Positions 53,201 through 64,000 of a stretch of DNA of 64,000 nt are shown here, piece after piece; within the stretch, counting starts at the first letter, position 1, and every line of letters starts with the position of its first letter. Origin of the DNA: Chrysomallon squamiferum (taxonomy: Eukaryota > Mollusca > Gastropoda > Neomphalida > Peltospiridae). A model generated the notes under the pieces. The model saw only the letters and a program-made list of their open reading frames with translations, had not been told where the DNA came from and ran no database searches. The stretch spans positions 9,460,006-9,524,005 of the forward strand of contig CM022670.1 of assembly GCA_012295275.1 (NCBI GenBank), in the 5' to 3' direction. The position numbers were made by a program, and so were the translations under genes.

Positions 53201-54509
53201 CAAAGATCAAAGCACCTTCTTTCTTTACATCCTTTGGGTCATATGCACCTACAGGAGGACCTTGCTCTGCAAAACAAAATCAAACAAAATTATTAATCTG
53301 ATTAAATTTAAACAGAGGCAGATTATACTTTAGGTAAGGTTGGATGGTATTCTGAAACATTATGTGAATGTTTATAATCTGAAATTATAAATTTTATTGT
53401 GTTTGTATATTCACAGATCATGGGATTGCTATCTTTTCACCAATGCTTGCCACCTAATCATCTGCATCAGCAAACTAAACTGTGAAGCTGGTATCCAGTT
53501 CAGCTTGAACATCATTCTTAAATGAGGGGGTACACATGCAGACATCTATTTCATTTTTTTAATTTTTTAGCCAGGGAGGGTTGCTGTGCAATTGTAAAAT
53601 CCCCTCCTTAATAAAACCCCTGTTGCAGAAGTCTTTTGTCCAGTTTCTGAACTTATCAAATATATTATTGACTACACAACCACGTCAGGTTGGAATATTT
53701 TCAGTATTTATCAATGAATAATAAACATAATGTGGGCACTTTCAAATTTGTTCCAATAATACATTTTAATTTTTACAAATGATTAAGAAGAATGTGTTAA
53801 TAACTGTTACAAAACTACAACTGTTATATTTTATAATCAAGGATCTGTTATTATTTCAAGTATCTAAAATTTTACTTAGCTTAAATGATTTATAACTGTC
53901 TTATGAGTTCCAAATAAACCTTCTTGTCAAAAATCTGAAATACCTACTGTTCCCTTCTATTGTCTGTTACTATTATTTTTAGAATTATTTTAAGTTTTCA
54001 GTGAACATCAAAGAAATAAAGATGGGTATGCTGAGATTTTTCAAAGTAATTAACTAATTGGGATACTTTTATTATTGTATTTATAATATCTATACTGTAT
54101 AGTTATAATTTAATGAATGTCAACTTCGATTTTGTACATATTATGGTTTTTTTACATATTTTATTCTTTATTCTTACTGACGCGAACGGCGAATTTGAAA
54201 ATTGTTTGTACAACTGTTACTGCGCAGATTTATTAATAAATATTATTATAATAGCTAGATTAATAATAAAACTACGATTCACTGAATCGAATGATTATAA
54301 TATTCATCATATTAATAAAAACCTAAAACTTAGTAAAACAAAAAGAAAAAGTGAAATTGTTCCCAGGCCCAGGTGCTTTTTATTACAATTAAATTGAATT
54401 ATTACCCGAATAAATTTAAAAGCAAAAATTAAGTTAATTATGAAACTAGATTCTGTTTCAAACCTTTGATATCATTAAATCGTTTAAGTGTCGCTTTTGA
54501 GAACGACAT
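43661..54509 (-). CDS. HMMR: Hyaluronan-mediated motility receptor-like coiled-coil protein
   Basis: HMMR/RHAMM is a mitotic spindle- and centrosome-associated coiled-coil protein. Exons in gene order: 54464-54509, 53171-53266, 52745-52869, 52175-52243, 51721-51909, 51103-51369, 50657-50781, 49856-49942, 49190-49306, 48855-48925, 48337-48551, 47375-48021, 46863-46933, 46290-46405, 45310-45950, 44872-44963, 44507-44640, 44011-44212, 43661-43674; 3324 nt, 1107 residues (human about 724). The N-terminus MSFSKATLKRFNDIK and GAYDPKDVKKEGALIFDKSD match the family start. The middle is heptad-rich coiled coil, low in Gly and Pro. Near the C-terminus WRSQYEELLQKVSPFMSQID, YAKLLGHQNHKQKIKH and SFDPSKAF are HMMR signatures. 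The last exon adds four residues. Exon 3 probably ends at a GC donor; exons 7 and 8 (50657-50781, 49856-49942) are the least conserved and least certain. Confidence 0.9.
50239..50268. repeat. Poly-A run in an HMMR intron
   Basis: About 30 consecutive A on the plus strand between HMMR exons 7 and 8. Confidence 0.85.
52244..52744 (-). other. Probable GC-AG intron in HMMR
   Basis: In gene sense the exon reads GGAGAAGAG followed by gcaagg, a strong GC-type donor; the acceptor is ctgttacag. An alternative in-phase GT donor (TCA then gtattc, exon low end near 52730) would add a few residues. Both keep the frame, so only cDNA can decide. Confidence 0.5.
53267..54463 (-). other. HMMR intron 1 (1.2 kb)
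   Basis: A stretch at about 53420-53660 is less AT-rich than the rest and includes a GAGGGGG tract and CCCCTCC/CCCCTG tracts. It may be an old transposon remnant, but no family was recognised. The open frame at 54113-54397 is AT-rich and probably chance. Confidence 0.5.
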
Positions 54510-54780
54510 TGCTGCGACTGCATTCAAAACTACCGCTTGATTTCCGCTAAGCAAATGTTCTCCAATCACTTGTTTTCAAAATAATTCAACATGTACAAGT
54601 ACGCATGCGTAGAATGATATCTACCTGCGGCTCTTTGATGCATCACCCAGAAACGCAGACGTATCTAAAACAATTGTAATTCATGATGGTTTAAACAACA
54701 ACAACAATAGTTTATTCATTTTCTCACTTTTTTAACTTTTAAAATATATTAATAAAAGCTCTTTTATTTATGTATTTAAG

Positions 54781-54818
<38 letters not shown>

Positions 54819-54955
54819 TTAAATCTGTAAAAAAATCAGATGAAACAGTATGATTTAAAACTTGATTTTAATTTTAGTCAGAATCCTGTCTCGGCTTAAA
54901 TTATTGAATATTGGCCCTTTTACGTAATAATCGTCTTGTTTGCAGAAATGAATAA

Positions 54956-55004
<49 letters not shown>

Positions 55005-56185
55005 CTAGATGAAATGTGGACACGTTTTAATTTTTTTTTTTTTTTTTTTTTTTTTTCCAGTATAAAATATACCACTCGACTTCTAGGACCAACATCTAAT
55101 GAATAAATATTACACTGTTTTAATCTGGATAGGCATGTACAAACAGCTGATACATAAACCTATACGTTAATCTGTACAGATAACTTCTGGTATTCCTGAC
55201 AAAACGATGAATGCAAAATAAGTTCATCACTATGTCAAATAAAGTATTGTCAATTATAATAATTTTAGAATATTGTGTTTAAGAATATTAAAAGGGTCAA
55301 TGTGAAAGCTATTTCACAACAATTTGCATTTCAGCCACAAACATGTAGGTTGGAATGAATTATCCTGGAATCATCTTAACCGTTCACGTTTGTGAGTTTT
55401 TGTGTAAGGATAAACTAACTTATATTACGCAACGTGTTTAAAACATTAAGGCTACTTGACATTCAATCAGATTTTTAAAAATTATGAGAAAACTTCCCAC
55501 TGACACTAATCATTGAGATTTGATCAAACCGAGAAATGGCATTAACGGAATCTCTAACATAATATAAAATTACGTTCCATAATAATAAAAACCTCTATAT
55601 ATGCCTGATAATTGTTAACAAAATAAACGTGTTATTCATCCATTTAACAATCCTACACTTTACTTGATAATTAAGTAAAATATTTCTTTCTGGCTTTTTT
55701 TAATTTGCATAAAGCACCACTAAATTCGTTTAAAGCGACCTAATCATTTTCAAAAAGGTAATGTCGAAAAAAAAAAAAAAACAGAGATACCAGCACGTAG
55801 TCTAATATGTGTGTCTATGTTTATGTGTAATTTATTTATTTATTTTTTGTTATTTATTTTTTTATTAAGACTAATTATAGCATGAGACCTTTCTGTGAAA
55901 AGTAAATCAAGAAACTATTATCTAAATCACACATAACATTTTATGAATAAACATAAAATCTGTTTTATTTTGATATTAAAATATTTCTAAATATATTTAA
56001 AAAAAAAACGAACAGAAAATGCGATATTATTCAAAAATATCTGAAACAAATATTCCGACCATAGAACAAGAATAAAAAAATACATTTATAATGATTGTCG
56101 TTCGAAGATCAGTATTAATGAAACCGGAAGTTGTCAAAATACGTTTTGATGTTAGTGTAGTTTGTTTTGATGACCTGAAACAGAC
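54510..56185. promoter_or_regulatory. HMMR / IK divergent intergenic region
   Basis: 1.68 kb between the divergent start codons. On the HMMR side there are a GCGGAAA-type site (TTTCCGC at 54541-54547) and a CCAAT box at 54562-54566. On the IK side there is an ETS consensus ACCGGAAGT at 56123-56131, 55 bp before the ATG. Between them lie (TTA)n runs at 54786-54820 and 54957-55003 and a poly-T run at 55031-55056. No gene was seen. Confidence 0.6.
54957..55003. repeat. (ATT)n microsatellite
   Basis: About 15 units; followed 28 bp later by a poly-T run of about 26 (55031-55056). A second run of the same class is at 54786-54820. Confidence 0.93.
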
Positions 56186-58921
56186 ATGCCTGAAAGTAAG
56201 TTTTGTTTGTTGATTTAATGATTTTATAAGTCATGCTTGGAAATGATGAAGATATATAAATTTCATTATCTGATTAGTATAGATGTTAAAAAGTAATAAT
56301 TTAAGAGAGTATTAATTATCAGTTATTTATTTTATCATCACATCATTCATGATTTTTCATCACTGACAATGAGACATCAGTTATTTGTAATTACTACTTA
56401 AATTAGTACCACTAGGCACTACCACTACCAGTATCGTGAATAGGTATCGAGCCATACGATTATGACTATCCTCCATTTAAATTTTTCGTTAAAGCATACA
56501 ATTTATACATATTAAGTTAACTGAACACTATCAAAACGGGGGAAAAAAGGAAAAGCTCCTTACTCACTTGCTGAGTTACTCACTGTATTAATTAAAATGT
56601 ATACTTAACATTTAATTTCCTGCAGAGGGAGAACCAGAGGTATTTTCTAACCCTCTTCCACCAAGTGATCATTTCAGGAAACCAGACGATGAAGACGATG
56701 AAAGGTATAATTACTTTTTTTATATATTATTAATTATATATGTAAACTATGTATCTCAAAAAGATGAGTCCTAAACTATTTAGTTATGTCAGGTGGCCAA
56801 AAAGTTTTCAAAATGTTCTTGTTTGGTTACTGTTTATCCCTATGTGTGGCAACAGTTCATAAATATAGTCAGCAAGACAGAAATTCTTTAGATTATTTGC
56901 CATCAGACTATGATCAGATTCAGGTTTTTGCAGTAGCAAATGGCGAAATCAAGATGACCAAGCATCCCATCAAATTGTACAAGTGCACAGAACTGCTCGT
57001 GTCAGATCTTCAAAACTATTTCTCATCAAAATATGTATCTTGCAGGAAAACATTTTCAGAAATAAAAGGAATTTTTTTTTTACTAATTTTTGTGCACCCA
57101 AAAAAAAAAGATTTTTATATCTGATATATATGTATATGAAAAATTATGCAGAATCTCTTCTAAATTTAGAAATTCTGAATCTGCTGTTCAATTCTTTGCT
57201 TTTCTATACAAGAAACATTTATAATTTTATTTTTTTAATAATCTATGTGTTTGTGAAATAATGAGAGAGAAAGAGCATTTTGACATACATATTCAATTAA
57301 TTTGTTTGGTTTAATGTTTAATAACTTTTTGTTTTTAGCCATCCTCTTACCAATGAAGATTTTCGTCGGATGTTAATGACGCCAAAGGCATCATCAGCAG
57401 GAGGATATCAATCTACAATTCATGCAGCACTGTAATTTATTTTGATTTTTTTTTTTATATTTTTCAATTTAAAAATAACTTCTGCAGAAATACTTAACTT
57501 AAATGAGATTTTAGAAAAATATTAAATTAATATACTCTTGTCTTGGTTTATTTTTTCAAATACTTATATATAACTATTTTATGGTGATGTAATGCTAAAT
57601 TGTCTTTTACTTTAATGTGTAATGTTGACATTTATTTAATCAGATATTAATAGCATTAAAAAACAAAACAGAAAACTTGATTGGTATATGTTATTCTCCG
57701 ACACATAAGAGAATATAGTGACAGAGCGTTGAAAGCATAAACAACATGTTTGTGAATATGCTTGTGTGTGAGAAGTTATAAATAGTTTGTTGAAGAATTT
57801 TCTTTGTTTTAATATTTAGAAATGATCATTCCAAGGCAGATGAAGAGGATGATGATCCAGCAACAAGACGACAGAAAAGAAAAGGTATTTCTACACAATC
57901 GCAGACAAATTGCATTTAATAGTAATCAAATATATTGCTCCTGTTTTCACATTAAATAGAGCTGTCATATGTATGTTCGTTTTTTATAAGAATAAGCATA
58001 TACAAATCCTTTGCAGTTATTAGTATTGAAGGAAACATTTTCTTAACCCTGTATCTCTGATGTATTAAATGTTTGATATCCTGATAGCAGAGACAGAATG
58101 TTGGTGTGCTCTACTGTTGTGGGTAGTGAAAAAAAATGAATCTATTTTGAAGTAAGAGAAAGGAAAAATTTTAATAAGAGATTTTGTTAATTGGCATTAT
58201 TTTGGAAAAGTAGAAATAATGAAAATAGTTTTCATGTTATATTTTCATAATGTTAAATATCTGATATTTAGATAAATTGTATTTTTATATCTGTAGAAAA
58301 TAAATGAAATGTTTTTTTCTTTCTTATTATAAAATGTTTTGGTGGGTTAACAACAGTGTTTCCATGGAATATTTACTACTTTTTTTTTTTTTTTTCACAG
58401 TTACTATGCTAAACTTAAGAGAATTGAAGAAGAGAGACAGAAAGAACTGCGAGACAAATACAGAGACAGAGTAAGTTAAGACAGCTTTGTAGCTGTCAAC
58501 ACACTGGATTTACTGTTAACATCTTGTAGTAGTCAATTTTTAATACTTTTTTACATATATTGTAATTACATTTCATTAGATGAAATTTTAATATTTTTAT
58601 GCATCATAATGGATTTTAATATGTTTAAAATTATTTCTTGATATTGTAAAGGTTATTTAATTGTTGATTTTTAATTCTTAAAATCTTTTTATCTGTTCAT
58701 GTTTAATGTTTTTGACAAATGTTGGTGTAAATCTTTGTTTTGACCTCATGTTGTTGTTGACTGCAGGCACAGGAGAGAAGAGAAGGTCACAACAAAGATT
58801 ACGAGGAGACTGAAATTATTAGCACAACTGCAGATTACCGTGCAGTGGCTCCAGATGCAAAGGCGTAAGCAGCCACTTTATAAATATTATTTATAAATAG
58901 TAATCCTGTTCATTATTGTTC

Positions 58922-58965
<44 letters not shown>

Positions 58966-61900
58966 TATATTTTTTTACTTTATTTTTATATTTTGTATTA
59001 ATTATTTTCTTGTAATATAAATATTTATGTAGGTATAAAATTTACAAGATATTCTTCTTTTAAGATAGTTTATTTCCTGGAATTACCTTTATTGGTATAG
59101 GGGTAACTTGAGGGTATTCGTTTTATGATACAGTTTCTATCCTAATTAGTCTTTCAAACTTTTTATTTATACAGTAATTTTTATTTCTTTTGATGAACTA
59201 AAAATGTATAGAATAGTGTGTTAGCATTTGATGTGTCGTTATAGGATGAAACAGAGAATATAAACATCTCATTGGTAAAGCAGTGGGTTTTATAAACCAT
59301 TTATTTTTTTATTATTTTGCTTTACCTTTTAATATACTTGGGTAGATTTTTATATATCTGTAAAATGACTTTTAAAAGTAAAGATTTGTTCTTGTTTATT
59401 GAACAAAAGTATTTCATTTGTTGATGTTGATGTTGTTGAATTTTTATATTTCAGGGGAGAGAACTATGCCGAACGTCGAAAACAAGTCATTCAAGAATCC
59501 AAATATCTTGGAGGTGATATGGAACATACTCATTTGGTGAAAGGTCTTGACTATGCCCTACTTGAAAAGGTATTTGTTATTATAGCTAAAAAATTATTCT
59601 AAACATTTTTCTTATGCTTTATTTAACTGTTCTGTTCAAGAAGATCAATAATTGTTCTAATGAAAATGGCAGTGAAATATTACTAAGTGTCACAGTGCCA
59701 ATGCTTAAAGTGTGATATGGGGTTTAGGGGTTTAGAACACAAAGACTAGTACATTTTTAATTGAGATAATAAAATATATGTATTCACTAGATAAATAACA
59801 TCAAAAGGAGAGCAGTTTCAGTTATTTATTTACATACAGAGCATATTTTGTTGTAATATAAAATTAAAAATAAATTCACCTAATAGTTGGACGGTTTGGT
59901 GGAAATGTGAGTTAAAATAATTAAAGATGGAACTGATCATTGAAGAATCAAATTATTATGTTCATATATATATATATATATATATATATTTAAACAATAA
60001 TGACACTGTTTAATGACGGTATCAAAACAACAACAAGGGAGAAGCATTTCTTAACACATTCCATTGCCAGATGGTTGTCAACTGCAGAATCAAAGAGAAA
60101 AGTGTAGCCATTTGGGTGTATACATTTCAAAGCTGTGTTAGTTTGTCACACTAAACTCACCATATCTTGACTGTAACTTTATAATTTAGAAACTGCCTTT
60201 AAAAGTGAAAGTTTGACATTGTGTATTTTCCTGTAAAAGGGTATTATGGATAGTCAAACAGAACTTTAATTACTTGCATATATCACCAGTTGAAGGCAAT
60301 TTGTTTGCTGATTATAATTATTAATACATATTTATTATATATCAACTAGATAAACTCAAGATGGCTCATATATAAAAATGGGTATGTTATTAAAATAAAT
60401 TTAATTAGTATACAGTTTCGTAGATTATCAGGTTTTGCATAAACAAAGACGAGATTATCTATCTTTGTCACACTAAGGAAATTGTGTAATATTAAATTGT
60501 TTTGTAAGGAAGATATTAATATCTCTGAGAGGTATCAAAAATATCTATAGTTTTAAATGTGTTGAATAAGACCATGATCATATTGGCATAATAACCCAGA
60601 GCAGATTAAATATTATTTTTAAGATTTAACTAAAGAAGAAAGAGTGAAAATTATTAACATAAATATTTCATATCTCAAAAAAAACAAACAGCCCCCACTA
60701 ATTAATAAAGTGAGTGTCTTTAAAACAAAATAATTGATACAAAAATAGTTTCCACAGCCAAAAAATTAGAAAAAGTAAATTTCCTTGGCAAATGAAATTT
60801 GTTTTAAAAAAGAAACATGCATTGAAATTTTATATTTCTTTCAAATAAAAATATATTTGTTTCAATCAATGTTAAATATTAACATTTTCTATTGTGAAAG
60901 TTATTCCTTTTAACAGGTGCGTGCAGAAATTGCTTCTAAAGAAATGGAGGATGAGGATGCTATGGAAAAAGCTGTTACTCAAAAAAAGTAAGTTTCTAAT
61001 TAGTAAATGATCAGTAATAATAATTTAATTTTGAAAATCCACATTTCAGTATTCTTAAAGTAAATTTTAAATGTTGCTGACAGTAATTTCAGATGTGATT
61101 TTTAAGAAGTAACTTTAGGAATGTTATTCTTTATTTGTGTCTTAAACTTAGTGAAATATATATTGAGAATTAGATGTGTTATTAAAAAGCATTAAAAAAC
61201 ACTAACCTGAAATTACTAATTTATTAAAATAATTATTTATAACTACAGATTTTATATCTGTTAATTAATTTTTTTTTTCTCTCTTATTTCTTTCATTTTC
61301 ATTTTTTTTTATTAGTATTATTATTATTTTTATTATTATATATATTTTTAATTTGAGGTAAATTACCTGAAACTTGCTTTACTTACATATTGTTAAAATT
61401 TAATTACTTTGAGAATAATTGTGTCTTTGAGTTTTCAAAATTTATGAAATTGTGTAATTATTTATTAATGGGATGTTTTACTTTTAGGGAAGAAGAAGAA
61501 AATCCAGAAGACAAAATACAGTTCAAGACAAAAATGGGTATGTTATACTTTGTTTCTTTTAATATTTAATATTAAAAGAAATCAGTACGAAATCATTTGT
61601 TTTCAGTGATAAGCAAATGCATAACATTTTTTTTTTTTTTATCTCAAAGTGCATAATAAAAATATAAAAAAAAATGTCTGTACAATGTTTTATATTATTA
61701 TAAACTGATAATTCCAGGTGGAGTAGATTTCATTTACCAGGTAAATGAATTGTTACTAAGTCTCATACTGTCCTTGTTTTGTTTTTTTCATGGTATTGCT
61801 TAATTTAATAAAAAAAATAATAATATAGATATATAGAAATACTAAATAAATGTAAATGTTTATTGAAATAAAGAAAACTTGTATAAAAATTCCACTATTA

Positions 61901-64000
61901 AAATTCAACCAAAAAGGAAAGAAATGTACAAAAGAGCAATATAACTGTCATAGAAAATTTATAGTGAGCATTGCCTTTTATTTTGTTTCAGCTAAAAACA
62001 TCTACCGGACTTTGTTCAAAGTGAAGCCTCTGGAGAGGAATGAACTCTTCCTGCCTAAAAGAATGGCCTATGTTGTTGACCTGGAAGACGACTTTGTTGA
62101 GTCAGATGTTCCCACTACTCTTATCAGAAGTAAAGCAGACTGTCCAAGTTTAGAGGTACTCACACATCATTTATTTTATTATTATTATTTTTTTTAAAAG
62201 TTATGAAAACTAGAAAAAGAAAATAATGAGAGAAAAAAAACAAGAGAGTAATAGCAGGATACTGAAAATTATTCAGTTAAATCATTCTTTGACAGCTATA
62301 GAAATATATGTATTGTTTTTAAAAAAGTTAGTTTGTTATATTTTAGTATATATGTCTGATTAGATGTTTCCTTTGTTTTGATTTCTAATTTTGCATATTT
62401 CTTACATTAAAATAAATTAAAATAAAATTAAAAAAGTAATTACATATCTCTGTGAAAGTGCATATATAAAAAGTCACTGTGGTGGCTACACATTTCTCAT
62501 TCAGAATGTATTTAGGTAACTGTTAATACTGACCTTTAATAAAACATGTCAGAATTAGAAAATGGGATGTTAAAACATTCATTTGATTGGTTTCAGGCTA
62601 CGACAACACTGACAACTAATGACATTGTCATTAACAAACTGACGCAGATTCTGTCATACCTGCGTCAAGGGAAAAGAGAAATCAAGAAAATGAAGAAAAA
62701 AGACAAAGGTTATAGAAATCTGTTTTCATTTCTGTTATTTTAAAACTTTAATTTTCTTGACAGTGTTGCTACTAGATTTTAAATAAAGTTTATTTAAATG
62801 TAGCTTTGATCTGTTATTGTTATTAGATTGAATTGTTTTTTTGGAAAGTTGTTTTCAAGTTACAGTTAATTGATCAGAAGCAACAACACAAATGTTGAAG
62901 TAAATGCAATATGACTTGAATTGTTGTTTTCTATATTTGCTTCAAAGAATGGAATGCTATTTTACTTTTTTAAATAGATATAATTTATTTTAACAGTAAA
63001 GATCAAGGATGATGACAAAATGAAAGAAAAACTAGCTGGAGCTGATGATAAGTACGAACTATAGTTTTTATTTAAATTTTTTTTTTTTCTTAGTTTTCTA
63101 AATAATTATATTCTCATGTCTGATATTATGGAATATATGGTTTATGTTTTCAGAAGTACCCTTAGTTACCAATAATACAGTCTTTTGTAAAATCTGTTTA
63201 TTTCATAGTAATTTGATTTTGTTTTCTTCCCATTATTTAACCATTTCTCAAGTGTGGATGTTAAAAACAATTTGCTGATTATATAAGATATTTATTTATT
63301 TATTTTAATTTTTATTTATTATTATGGGTTTTTTTTAATTTAATTTTTAATTATTGTGGGGGGGTTTTGTATTCAAAGATATGTTACATATAACTTTTTA
63401 TAAGCATCTTAAATTTAAAAAATAAAAATTCATATTAAAATTACTTTCAGTGACAGATAACATGGTTAATTTAGAAAAATTTGATGAAAATGCATAAACT
63501 TAATTGAATACAAAAGCATTACTTCAAGAAAAGAGTGCAAATGATGATATTTATTTTTTATTTAATCTTAATGTAGCATTTATGGAGGCATTGGAGAGTA
63601 CATTCCCTCTTTCTCAAAGCAGAAAGAAAAAAAGGAAAAGAAAGACAGAGATAAGGAACGAGATGGTTATCGAGATACACACAGAGATCGTGACAGGGAA
63701 AGGTCTGCATATTTTTGTCATTCCTTGTTTTTTAATAATGTAGATTTTAAATTTTTTCAAAGATACATTCAGTAAGATGATAATATGAACTAATATTTTA
63801 CAGGCTAAAAACAAAAACAGTCTAACTCAAAAGGAATCTCCCAAATAATATGTTTCTTAAAATGACAAAAAACAGTCATTCGTCTTTCTATAAATCATTT
63901 TATTCATCTTTCTGTAAATTATTTAAAATGTATTTACATTTATCTTTCTATAAATCATTTAAAGTGTATAGTCATTCATCTTTCTGTAAATCATTTAAAA
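56186..64000 (+). CDS. IK: Protein RED (IK), spliceosomal; 3' end beyond window
   Basis: RED/IK is a nuclear component of the spliceosomal B complex and works with SMU1. Exons: 56186-56195, 56626-56704, 57339-57431, 57820-57884, 58401-58470, 58767-58864, 59455-59569, 60917-60987, 61488-61537, 61992-62155, 62597-62708, 62997-63051, 63577-63702; later exons lie outside. Family segments: MPE start, EPEVFSNPLPPSDHF, LTNEDFRRMLMTP, YYAKLKRIEEERQKEL, KDYEETEIISTTADYRAV, QESKYLGGDMEHTHLVKGLD, AKNIYRTLFKVKPLERNELF, PKRMAYVVDLEDD, PTTLIRSKADCP, TTLTTNDIVINKLTQILSYL, then the beginning of the RD/RE-rich region (RDTHRDRDRER). Exons 4 and 5 do not join in frame: one base is missing at AAAAGAAAAG, probably a homopolymer error. 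The first coding exon is only 10 nt. Confidence 0.93.
56786..57124 (+). other. Unidentified open frame in IK intron 2
   Basis: A 112-codon frame lies inside the intron between 56704 and 57339. Its first about 90 codons (56786-57050) are less AT-rich than the intron and have mixed amino-acid composition (for example NGEIKMTKHPIKLYKCTELL). After that it becomes low-complexity. I do not recognise the product. It may be a transposon or retroposed fragment, or chance; no promoter or splice support was seen. Confidence 0.25.
58926..58965. repeat. (TTA)n microsatellite in IK intron 6
   Basis: About 13 uninterrupted units just after the exon ending at 58864. Confidence 0.93.
59570..60916 (+). other. 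IK intron 7 (1.35 kb)
   Basis: The longest IK intron in the window. It holds an (AT)n run at 59964-59990 and a moderately complex block at about 60000-60250. No exon, RNA gene or recognisable transposon was found. Confidence 0.6.
63879..64000. repeat. 36-bp tandem repeat running off the window
   Basis: TTCATCTTTCTGTAAAT-type units begin at 63879, 63903, 63939 and 63975. The last three are 36 bp apart; the first copy is shortened to 24 bp. Copies alternate CTTTCTATAAATCA and CTTTCTGTAAATCA. The array continues beyond the window, inside an IK intron or downstream sequence. Confidence 0.8.

Noticed and set aside
54113-54397. 94-codon plus-strand frame in HMMR intron 1
   Set aside because: AT-rich, Ile/Asn-rich composition, antisense to the gene, no recognisable domain.
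56240-56375. Possible C/D-box snoRNA in IK intron 1 (ATGATGA, CTGA, CACTGA)
   Set aside because: Box spacing is wrong for a canonical snoRNA, the terminal stem is weak, and no C'/D' pair or guide could be recognised.
63805-63825. Extra IK exon after acceptor tttacag at about 63803 ending at TAG/TAA
   Set aside because: It would stop after a few residues inside the RD-repeat region, whereas RED proteins continue for over 150 residues; the true next exon is probably beyond the window.
1-64000. tRNA, rRNA, CRISPR, viral or bacterial features
   Set aside because: None seen on either strand; the window is ordinary intron-rich animal DNA.

Overview
This is a eukaryotic, animal nuclear window: AT-rich (about 70% A+T by eye), full of short ATT, AT, GT and poly-A/T repeats, poor in CpG except near gene starts. 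It carries nine intron-rich protein-coding genes whose spliced products read as clear orthologues of animal proteins. Introns are mostly 0.2-1.8 kb. A U12-type intron shows that a minor spliceosome is present. A diverged SINE-like block in the first gene resembles, from memory, a repeat common in molluscs, so a mollusc or other lophotrochozoan is my best guess; the species cannot be settled from the sequence. Nothing prokaryotic, viral or CRISPR-like was seen.

Layout: (1) nardilysin NRDC, + strand, 5' end cut off by the window, to 11890; (2) RCL1, - strand, 12333-16621; (3) ERCC8/CSA, + strand, 16973-19601; (4) HDAC3, - strand, 21399-28302; (5) FBXO4, + strand, 28686-31942; (6) DSCC1/DCC1, - strand, 33225-38054; (7) dCMP deaminase DCTD, - strand, 39703-42005; (8) HMMR/RHAMM-like coiled-coil protein, - strand, 43661-54509; (9) IK/protein RED, + strand, 56186 to the window end, 3' end missing. 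The exon chains were built by hand from GT-AG (twice GC-AG) borders. All close in frame from start to stop, except that NRDC and IK are cut by the window edges and IK has one apparent missing base at one junction.

The first five genes alternate in strand, giving tail-to-tail pairs (NRDC/RCL1, ERCC8/HDAC3, FBXO4/DSCC1) and two tight head-to-head pairs (RCL1/ERCC8, 351 bp between start codons; HDAC3/FBXO4, 383 bp). The gene starts share ETS-like GGAA sites and CACGTG E-boxes. DSCC1 and DCTD, both expected to act in S phase, have E2F-like TTTCCCGC sites just upstream of their start codons.

The genes do not form a pathway. They are housekeeping functions: peptide processing (NRDC), 18S rRNA maturation (RCL1), transcription-coupled repair (ERCC8), co-repressor deacetylation (HDAC3), SCF ubiquitination (FBXO4), cohesion and PCNA clamp loading (DSCC1), dTMP supply (DCTD), spindle function (HMMR) and splicing (IK). 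Five of the nine have human orthologues on chromosome 5 (from memory), which suggests an old linkage group. I found no convincing undescribed biological system. The most interesting items are the U12 intron, the SINE-like and MITE-like insertions, the IK one-base discrepancy and the shared promoter motifs.
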